Positions 1 to 5,047 of a DNA stretch of 26,982 nt are shown here, piece by piece. How positions within the stretch are numbered: the first letter of the stretch is position 1; each line of letters opens with the position of its first letter. The notes beneath the pieces were generated by a model. The model had not been told where the DNA came from. It worked only from the letters and a program-made list of their open reading frames with translations, and ran no database searches. This stretch comes from a virus. A program made the position numbers and the translations under genes. The stretch lies in the IMG/VR virus record IMGVR_UViG_3300024348_001719, positions 1 to 26,982 of that record; one strand, 5' to 3'.

Positions 1-348
1 ACCATCCTTCATTTCTGCACCAGTTACTTCCATATATTCTCCAAGAGCAAATGATCGTACAAATTTACGACCAGCAATACCCTTATGAACTACTTCAGCA
101 TCTATTACCTCTACAAGTTCACCTTTAATAATAAGAGTTCCATTGTCTACTGAGATATTAATATCTTCCCTGGAAAATCCAGCAACAGCCAAAGAGATTC
201 TATATGTATCTTCATCTAGTTTGAGAAGATCATATGGAGGATATGTCTGTGAGTTTGTTTTATGTGCGGTATTTAAGCGGCCTAACTCTCTGTTAAAGCC
301 AATAAAAAAAGGATCATTGAATAGATCCATTGCATGTGTTACTACCAT
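1..348 (-). CDS. Small heat-shock protein, Hsp20/IbpA type (3' end outside window)
   Basis: An ATP-independent holdase chaperone of the alpha-crystallin family that would keep unfolding proteins soluble in the cytoplasm. The 116 visible residues have a short N-terminal arm with a YPPYD motif near residue 39. An alpha-crystallin domain follows: DTYRISLAVAGFSREDI at about 51-67, a strand ending in LIIKGE, and HKGIAGRKFVRSFAL at about 89-103. This order matches bacterial IbpA-like proteins. The C-terminal strand and the IxI tail lie beyond base 1. The ATG at 348 is preceded by AAAGGGG at good spacing; a second in-frame ATG six codons on has no such site. It has its own extended -10 promoter just after the carbamoyltransferase gene. 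Hsp20 genes are known in several marine and freshwater phages, where a role in virion assembly or host stress is assumed, not shown here. Confidence 0.9.
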   Translation of the reverse strand, partial: MVVTHAMDLFNDPFFIGFNRELGRLNTAHKTNSQTYPPYDLLKLDEDTYRISLAVAGFSREDINISVDNGTLIIKGELVEVIDAEVVHKGIAGRKFVRSFALGEYMEVTGAEMKDG

Positions 349-404
349 TTTATTCCCCTTTCAAGCGAATAAGTTATGTGCCCCTATACGGCAGGCACAA
401 GATA

Positions 405-413
405 ATTATATCA
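405..413 (-). promoter_or_regulatory. Extended -10 promoter for the hsp20 gene
   Basis: On the minus strand TGATATAAT (TGnTATAAT) sits about 57 bases upstream of the hsp20 ATG and overlaps the stop region of the carbamoyltransferase gene. Its sequence is a perfect extended -10; no convincing -35 was seen, which is usual for extended -10 sites. It would give a 5' leader of roughly 50 bases. Confidence 0.5.
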
Positions 414-415
414 TA

Positions 416-1837
416 TTACCTGCATATTGTAAAGTTGTATGCTTTTTCCCAATTAATAATATCATTTTCATCATTAAGCAATGGCTTTCCTTTAATATTA
501 AGACTTGTGTTTAATAAGACTGGAACGCCAGTTTCAAGGTAAAACTTATTTATTGCTCTCCATAGCCCACGATTCTGATCTTTATTTACGGTCTGGACCC
601 TTGATGTTCCATTTAAATGTACTACAGAAGGTATCTTATTGGGTTGTAGGCACTTAACGGTATACTGCATGTAGGGGCTTACAAAGTCCATGTCAAACCA
701 TTTAGATGCAAACTCTTCCATAACAACTGGAGCAAATGGTCTAAAAAGTTCTCTTTGTTTAATTAGATTAACTTTGTCTTTAATTAGTGCATCTCTTGGA
801 TCTGCAAGAATACTTCTATTTCCTAGGGCTCTTGGTCCGTACTCTGCTCTGCCTGTTGCTACTGCTACAATTCCATCTTTTAATATACCGTCCACAATTT
901 GCTGAACAGGATACTCTCCTCCAAGATCATAACCAAGATAAGGAGTCTTCCATTCAAGGTGCTTTCCATAAAGGGCTGCTGCTGCACCTAAAGAACTACC
1001 AGCATCTCCTGGGTTAGGCATGATCCAAATCATATCAAAAATATTCCATAGCAATGTATTTGCTGAAGAATTAAGAGCACAACCACCCATAAATACTAAA
1101 TTGTTTTTACCAGTAAGGGACTTTGCCATACGCATAAACTGATTTAATCTTTGTTCATAAACTACCTGTACTGCTGCAGCAATATCAAACTTATCTTGCT
1201 CAGTAATGACCATTCCCCAGTCATTAATTCCTTTATGAAAGTTATACTTTTGTTGATCATACTCTGGAAAATACTCATCTATTTCTTTGTAATACCTTCT
1301 CCAGTCTCCGTATGCAGCCATGCCCATCATAATATATTCTTCTTGGTTTGGCATAAGTCCGATGAGTTGTGTAAATGCAGAGTAAAACAATCCAAAACTA
1401 ACAGGATAGTTTTGCTTATACTTAAGTTTGATCTTATCGCCCTCACCTGCCCAAATTGTGGAGGTATTGTATTCCCCTATTGCATCAAGAACTACAATAA
1501 CTGCATCATTAAACGCACTTGTATAGTACCCTGCTGCAGCGTGGGAATAGTGGTGCTTAAAATAATGAACTGGAACATCTATTGGAAATGTTGGGTTCCA
1601 GTCGCTGGATCCACCATGCAGAATCATTCTAGATTTTTTAAGCAGGGGTTTTTCGTAGTATGCAATTGCGTCTGGAGTTCCGTAGTTTAATGCATCTAAA
1701 ATAATTTCTTTGTTGTTATACCAGTCATTTTTTTGTTTGCTATATCTTTCTGCATGACCAGCAAAAAGTATCTCACCGTTTTTAATTAAAGACACTGATG
1801 CGTCATGAGATGTTTCATTAATTCCTAAAATTATCAT
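416..1837 (-). CDS. NodU/CmcH/TobZ-family carbamoyltransferase
   Basis: A predicted O-carbamoyltransferase that moves a carbamoyl group from carbamoyl phosphate, through carbamoyl-adenylate, onto a hydroxyl of a sugar, nucleoside or DNA base. Family marks are in order: NETSHDAS at 7-14, ERYSKQKND at 30-38, the metal-site HHYSH at 95-99, VVLDAIGE at 115-122, FMGGCALN at 249-256, PGDAG at 276-280, then the C-terminal YGPRALGNRSILADPR at 333-348 and FRPFAPVV at 365-372, ending with LLNTSLNIKGKP. At 473 residues it is shorter than the usual 550-600 residue members, but both the Kae1-like and the C-terminal domain are present. It overlaps the upstream SGNH hydrolase gene by 20 bases, so the two are probably translated together. 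Phage homologues can modify DNA (5-carbamoyloxymethylcytosine) or small molecules and glycans. No TET or base-methylating gene is visible here, so the substrate is open. Confidence 0.9.
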   Translation of the reverse strand: MIILGINETSHDASVSLIKNGEILFAGHAERYSKQKNDWYNNKEIILDALNYGTPDAIAYYEKPLLKKSRMILHGGSSDWNPTFPIDVPVHYFKHHYSHAAAGYYTSAFNDAVIVVLDAIGEYNTSTIWAGEGDKIKLKYKQNYPVSFGLFYSAFTQLIGLMPNQEEYIMMGMAAYGDWRRYYKEIDEYFPEYDQQKYNFHKGINDWGMVITEQDKFDIAAAVQVVYEQRLNQFMRMAKSLTGKNNLVFMGGCALNSSANTLLWNIFDMIWIMPNPGDAGSSLGAAAALYGKHLEWKTPYLGYDLGGEYPVQQIVDGILKDGIVAVATGRAEYGPRALGNRSILADPRDALIKDKVNLIKQRELFRPFAPVVMEEFASKWFDMDFVSPYMQYTVKCLQPNKIPSVVHLNGTSRVQTVNKDQNRGLWRAINKFYLETGVPVLLNTSLNIKGKPLLNDENDIINWEKAYNFTICR

Positions 1838-2669
1838 TTTTATCTAAATATTTTTTATATATAAAGTTAAACCAGTAGTCATGATATGCAACTCCAGCAT
1901 GTCCACCATCCCTTGCTATTATATTATATTCATTATTAGGGTTATTTTTTTCAAAATTAATTATGTGATCAGCCATTTCTTTTTTATTTGTTTCATAAAA
2001 AAAATCAAAGTTAATTATTCCTGTTTCAATAAACTGCTCTTTATAGTCTTTTTCATTATCCATCCAAGTAAAAGCATAAAGTTTAATGCCATTGCTTCTA
2101 CAGTATTCTCCTAAAATAAATAAATATTGATAAGATATTAGTCTTAAAATTTTAATATTTTCATTATTATATACTGCATCTATAATTGTTTTTTCTTTTG
2201 AGTTATATCCATAAAACCTTATTAAATTTGGAATATTTAAAAAGATTATATTTGGATTTCCATATTTTTTTGAATACTTTATTATATTTATAACCTGTGT
2301 AATTATTGAAGATCCTGCGGTTGCTAAATTAAAAAATCCAGATAATTGATTATTTTTTGATATTTCTTTATAAAGTTTATTTGACCAACTTTCATTAAAC
2401 AAAAGTCCAACACCCCATGTATACGAACATCCAGAAAAAAGTACATGGGTACCATTATGTATTTTTGTAAATTCATCGCACCTAAACATTAAAGAATTTA
2501 ATTCTTCTTTTTTTAATCCTAATTTAATATAATTAAAATCTTTATCCCATGTATCAAATAAAGGAAGTTTATTTAATGGTTCATCTCCATATATATTTTT
2601 ATCTGAATGTGGAACTTTATTAAATTCTCTGTATGGAATTAAAAAAGAATCTTCATCTATGCTATTCAT
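1818..2669 (-). CDS. SGNH/GDSL-like hydrolase
   Basis: A probable SGNH-fold esterase or acyl-ester hydrolase of unknown substrate. Block I is VLFSGCSYTWG at 76-86, with Ser82 as likely nucleophile; NLATAGSS at 114-121 supplies the oxyanion glycine; FLNIPN at 143-148 supplies the Asn; and ARDGGHAG at 252-259 fits the C-terminal Asp-x-x-His pair (Asp254, His257). There is no signal peptide, so it should act in the cytoplasm. The gene is strikingly AT-rich compared with both neighbours and the protein is about 12 percent Asn (35 of 283). No good ribosome binding site precedes the ATG. The 20-base overlap with the carbamoyltransferase gene suggests a joint pathway, for example acyl and carbamoyl decoration of the same sugar or base. 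That is inference; the fold call is fairly safe, the substrate unknown. Confidence 0.7.
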   Translation of the reverse strand: MNSIDEDSFLIPYREFNKVPHSDKNIYGDEPLNKLPLFDTWDKDFNYIKLGLKKEELNSLMFRCDEFTKIHNGTHVLFSGCSYTWGVGLLFNESWSNKLYKEISKNNQLSGFFNLATAGSSIITQVINIIKYSKKYGNPNIIFLNIPNLIRFYGYNSKEKTIIDAVYNNENIKILRLISYQYLFILGEYCRSNGIKLYAFTWMDNEKDYKEQFIETGIINFDFFYETNKKEMADHIINFEKNNPNNEYNIIARDGGHAGVAYHDYWFNFIYKKYLDKNDNFRN

Positions 2670-2753
2670 ATTAGTATATAAAGTCTTCTTTTTTATTTCT
2701 TTTGTTGTGTTTTTTTAAAAACCACCAACGTTTAATTATTTTTATCATATTTA

Positions 2754-2762
2754 ATTATAACA
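2754..2762 (-). promoter_or_regulatory. Extended -10 promoter after tRNA-Asn
   Basis: On the minus strand TGTTATAAT (TGnTATAAT) lies a few bases past the 3' end of the tRNA and about 85 bases before the SGNH hydrolase start. It could drive the SGNH-carbamoyltransferase pair. No clear -35 was seen. The stretch from here to the hydrolase start is very AT-rich and shows no gene. Confidence 0.4.
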
Positions 2763-2765
2763 TGC

Positions 2766-2837
2766 TGGTCTGGCAGGGATCGATCCTGCGACATCCGAAT
2801 TAACAGTTCGGCACTCTACCATCTGAGTTACAGACCA
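2766..2837 (-). tRNA. tRNA-Asn (anticodon GTT)
   Basis: A complete cloverleaf can be folded by eye: acceptor stem TGGTCTG/CAGACCA (7 bp), D stem ACTC/GAGT with an 8-base loop, anticodon stem CCGAA/TTCGG around loop CTGTTAA (anticodon GTT), a 5-base variable loop, and T stem GCAGG/CCTGC. The discriminator base is G, as expected for Asn; CCA is not encoded. The T loop reads ATCGATC, so position 54 is A instead of the usual T. The gene starts only 7 bases after the stop of the secreted protease gene, so it is probably processed from the same transcript. The next gene downstream is very Asn-rich. Confidence 0.95.
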
Positions 2838-2844
2838 AAACCAC

Positions 2845-3723
2845 TTAACCTAAAAGACTTACAAGCCTATTGGTTGTAGTTGTTCTTCCTACTGCTGGCT
2901 TAGATACTGATACAAAGTAATCATATGTTGCTTGATATGTACCCTTATAATTTTTAGCCCATGATGCAGAAAATGCTGCAGTTGCTGCAGATGTTCCTGC
3001 AAATCTTCCAATTTGAGTATCAAATACTCCAAGAGAATAAAAATCTACCTCTGGTGCAGCATTTGAATATGGAGCCATTGCATTATCTTCTGTTGCTCCA
3101 CCAATTGCTACAGCCTGTGGAATACATGCTGGAAAATCAATTCTAAAGTAATCTCTATTATTTCCAGCAGCAAAAATTGTTGCAACTCCAGCAGCAGATA
3201 ACTTATCAATGTTTCCAATAAGTTCTGCATGTGTTACACGAATTGGACAATACTTTGGTCCTGTTCCTAAGTTATGATTTCCCTGTGATGCAGAAACTGA
3301 AACAATATTGTACTTTTGCTTATTAGCAACTACCCATGTAAGAGCCTTTGTCACTTCATTAATGCTATAAGTGTCCATTGTTCCACTCTTAGTTAGTCCT
3401 GCAATGCGAACAAAAATAATATCTGCATCTGGATTAACCCGATTAGCAACAAGTGCCATGATGGTTCCATGTTCAAACCCACCCTTTAATGCTACAGATG
3501 ATGGAAGAGTTGCTGCTCCAACACCTTCTTGGAATCTTTGACCATTTGGACAAACCATGCTTCCAAGAATACAAACTTCTTGTACAAGTTTTGCCTTTAG
3601 TTGCGGAATAGATGAATCAATTGCTGTATCAATAATAACAATTGACTTGTTTGGTTCTGCATGTACTGGCTGTAATAGTACTAAACTAAATACCGCTACA
3701 ATTCCCACTGCTATTTTTTTCAT
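2845..3723 (-). CDS. Secreted subtilisin-like (S8) serine protease
   Basis: A predicted exported endopeptidase. Residues 1-22 form a classical signal peptide: a Lys-Lys N-region, a hydrophobic core and a VHA cleavage site before Glu23. The S8 triad follows in order: Asp32 in IVIIDTAID, His85 in FEHGTIMA, and Ser245 in GTSAATAAF, with the oxyanion Asn188 in FAAGNN. At 292 residues it is a minimal catalytic domain with no clear propeptide between the signal and Asp32, which is odd because most secreted subtilisins need one. Several cysteines (51, 58, 159, 200) could form disulfides. The start is fixed by AAGGAG six bases before ATG. The 17-base leader is identical to that of the 368-residue surface protein. 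It is the last protein gene before tRNA-Asn. Cleavage of host surface proteins or maturation of the other secreted phage proteins are the obvious guesses. Confidence 0.9.
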   Translation of the reverse strand: MKKIAVGIVAVFSLVLLQPVHAEPNKSIVIIDTAIDSSIPQLKAKLVQEVCILGSMVCPNGQRFQEGVGAATLPSSVALKGGFEHGTIMALVANRVNPDADIIFVRIAGLTKSGTMDTYSINEVTKALTWVVANKQKYNIVSVSASQGNHNLGTGPKYCPIRVTHAELIGNIDKLSAAGVATIFAAGNNRDYFRIDFPACIPQAVAIGGATEDNAMAPYSNAAPEVDFYSLGVFDTQIGRFAGTSAATAAFSASWAKNYKGTYQATYDYFVSVSKPAVGRTTTTNRLVSLLG

Positions 3724-3724
3724 G

Positions 3725-3741
3725 TTTCTCCTTGTTAGTTT
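3725..3741 (-). repeat. 17-base leader shared with 8992-9008
   Basis: On the minus strand AAACTAACAAGGAGAAA precedes the S8 protease start and includes the ribosome binding site. The same 17 bases occur exactly before the 368-residue surface protein. Here the left part also encodes the end of the 73-residue gene. Confidence 0.8.
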
Positions 3742-3956
3742 TCTTTGATTTTAATTACTACTTGGCAAGGGTCTCCGCCCTCTTCCCATTCCTTTTGCTC
3801 TTCTTCATTCATATAGGGATCACCTTCATGAGTGTTACAGAACGGTTCCGTTACCCATCCCCGTTCAATTCCGTTTTCAAGCCAAATCTCAAACTCTTTA
3901 TAGTCTAAGTCTTTGTCTTGCATATTGTTTAAAATTTCTTCCCATTCTTCGGACAT
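3735..3956 (-). CDS. Small acidic protein of unknown function
   Basis: A 73-residue, strongly acidic protein rich in Glu and Trp. A central WVTEPFCNTHEGDP segment is followed by an acidic MNEEEQKEWEEGGDPC segment and the end VVIKIKEN. The pattern (Cys-x-Thr-His, then a Glu-rich stretch, then GGDPC) is one I associate with small actinobacteriophage proteins, but no function is known to me. The two Cys and one His might bind a metal. It sits between the threonine protease and the secreted protease genes and ends 11 bases before the latter. A TATACT box lies 7-12 bases before the ATG, so a nearly leaderless transcript is possible; AGGAG is present but 12 bases away. Confidence 0.7.
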   Translation of the reverse strand: MSEEWEEILNNMQDKDLDYKEFEIWLENGIERGWVTEPFCNTHEGDPYMNEEEQKEWEEGGDPCQVVIKIKEN

Positions 3957-3971
3957 ATTATAAGTATACTC

Positions 3972-4496
3972 CTAAAGACTCACTACGTCAACTGGCCCCA
4001 TGCATGAAGGGTTAAATTTAATTGCAGCATTTACTGCTTGGACTACTCTGTTCCTGGCATTTTTTTGTTTATCTGTTGCATATAGAACTCCATAAGCATA
4101 CTCTGCTCCAGAACCCATAGCCAAATATGGCAGGGAATATTTAGATAAAGACATATCTGCAGAACTATGTTCATATATTTGTCCACGAACACAGATAATT
4201 AAACCAAGGTCTCCATCTTTAGATGTGTCTACCCAGAACTCATTATAAAATTCTTTTAGTTCTTTAACAAACCTTGTCTGCATAAATCTATCTGTATCTT
4301 TGATATTAGGAGCAGATGGTTTAAAGTTATAACGGATTCTTTCTCCGTCCATTGCACCTGCATACCCAATAAGATAAGGTCCTATCTTCCAAACCTTTGG
4401 TGCTTCAAGTGCTAGAATAGTACCATCATCTGATGCTCCACGATCTCCAGCCATGTAAACTTTATCTTCATGGCGAACAACAGCGATGCAAGTCAT
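3972..4496 (-). CDS. Proteasome-beta/HslV-like Ntn threonine protease
   Basis: A predicted Ntn hydrolase of the 20S proteasome beta/HslV fold, a cytoplasmic peptidase that normally forms a barrel. After removal of Met, the exposed N-terminus is Thr1-Cys-Ile-Ala. In mature numbering Asp17 (AGDRG) and Lys33 (APKVWK) sit at exactly the canonical distances. The GSG motif at 128-130 of the precursor matches the Ser129 region, and Asp170 with Ser173 near the C-terminus match the Asp166/Ser169 pair. LIGYAGAMDGERI corresponds to the conserved GFAG segment. No propeptide is needed because Thr directly follows Met. Length (174) fits HslV. No HslU-like or other unfoldase gene is in the window, so it may work with a host ATPase or alone on peptides. 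The ribosome binding site GGAGGGG is strong and lies in an invertible leader. Substrate unknown. Confidence 0.85.
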   Translation of the reverse strand: MTCIAVVRHEDKVYMAGDRGASDDGTILALEAPKVWKIGPYLIGYAGAMDGERIRYNFKPSAPNIKDTDRFMQTRFVKELKEFYNEFWVDTSKDGDLGLIICVRGQIYEHSSADMSLSKYSLPYLAMGSGAEYAYGVLYATDKQKNARNRVVQAVNAAIKFNPSCMGPVDVVSL

Positions 4497-4502
4497 GACA
4501 AA

Positions 4503-4550
4503 CCCCTCCCAGATTAGGTATATTTAAGTATACCATTGCCCCAGGAGGGG
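4503..4550 (-). promoter_or_regulatory. Promoter nested in a ribosome-binding-site-sequestering repeat
   Basis: The ribosome binding site GGAGGGG (4509-4503, minus strand) is perfectly complementary to CCCCTCC at 4550-4544. Between them lies an imperfect palindrome, GGTATACTTAAATATACC (4534-4517), which includes an extended -10 TGGTATACT. RNA started there would begin near 4520 and lack the CCCCTCC arm, leaving the site free. RNA read through from upstream would carry both arms. A competing short hairpin, CCCC-TCCT-GGGG, can also form in read-through RNA. The palindrome could alternatively be an operator. Confidence 0.5.
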
Positions 4551-4574
4551 TGTCAAGCAAGGTCTAAAATATGA

Positions 4575-4859
4575 CTAATTAGCCTTTTTGTCTACTGATT
4601 TAAACGCATCATTGATTTCTGCCAATGATAGTTTTCCATCGTCCAAAAAAGCCCTAGCCAGCCTTTCAATAACTGTTGCTACTCCTAATAGTCCTGCAAG
4701 CATAACTGCCTGTATTGTGTCAATCCCTACTACGGCTCCTGCTCCCAAGACTGATAGTCCTGATGCTGCGAATACCGCAAGAATTCTCATTAGAATATTT
4801 GTTATTGCTTTCTGTGGGTGTTCATTTTTTGGGGGTTCTACTATTTTTTTAGTTGCCAT
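4575..4859 (-). CDS. Holin-like protein with two membrane segments
   Basis: A 94-residue protein with a Lys-rich N-terminus, two predicted membrane helices (about 22-42, ILMRILAVFAASGLSVLGAG, and about 46-64, IDTIQAVMLAGLLGVATVI) and a charged C-terminal tail. Size, topology and its place right after another small membrane protein fit a holin or antiholin, which would form membrane lesions at the end of infection. No endolysin gene is recognisable nearby, so the call rests on topology and position only. Its ATG shares one base with the stop of the gene before (TAATG), with AGGA as ribosome binding site. About 70 bases separate its stop from the next start, and these hold the leader of the threonine protease. 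Confidence 0.55.
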   Translation of the reverse strand: MATKKIVEPPKNEHPQKAITNILMRILAVFAASGLSVLGAGAVVGIDTIQAVMLAGLLGVATVIERLARAFLDDGKLSLAEINDAFKSVDKKAN

Positions 4860-5047
4860 TATTCCTCATCCTTCCAGTCTTTATTTCTAACTGGATATGT
4901 AATTGCCCAGGCACACATAGTTGCAACTATTGCTACCCCAACAACTTGCTTGGCTGATCCGTCTAGTACTACATATGCAATAAACATACCAAGTAAAGTC
5001 CATAACTGATCAATCATATCCTGCATTACTTTTTTGATTATTTTCAT
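4859..5047 (-). CDS. Small two-helix membrane protein, possible holin/antiholin partner
   Basis: A 62-residue protein with a short basic N-terminus, two predicted membrane helices (about 14-30, LWTLLGMFIAYVVLDG, and about 35-51, VVGVAIVATMCAWAIT) and a charged tail ending WKDEE. The ATG overlaps the stop of the large surface protein gene by 4 bases (ATGA), with AGGAGAAGG just upstream. The tight chain of surface protein, this protein and the next membrane protein suggests one transcript. A holin pair is plausible; a membrane partner for the surface protein is an alternative. Confidence 0.55.
   Translation of the reverse strand: MKIIKKVMQDMIDQLWTLLGMFIAYVVLDGSAKQVVGVAIVATMCAWAITYPVRNKDWKDEE

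Noticed and set aside
143-514. 123-residue plus-strand frame over hsp20 and the gap
   Set aside because: Antisense to a clear alpha-crystallin domain and crosses the promoter region.
1151-1690. 179-residue plus-strand frame opposite the carbamoyltransferase
   Set aside because: The minus frame carries all family motifs; the plus frame shows no recognisable protein features.
4535-4555. CCCC-TCCT-GGGG hairpin as terminator after the membrane protein gene
   Set aside because: Only four base pairs and no U-run follows on the minus strand; it fits better as part of the leader structure.
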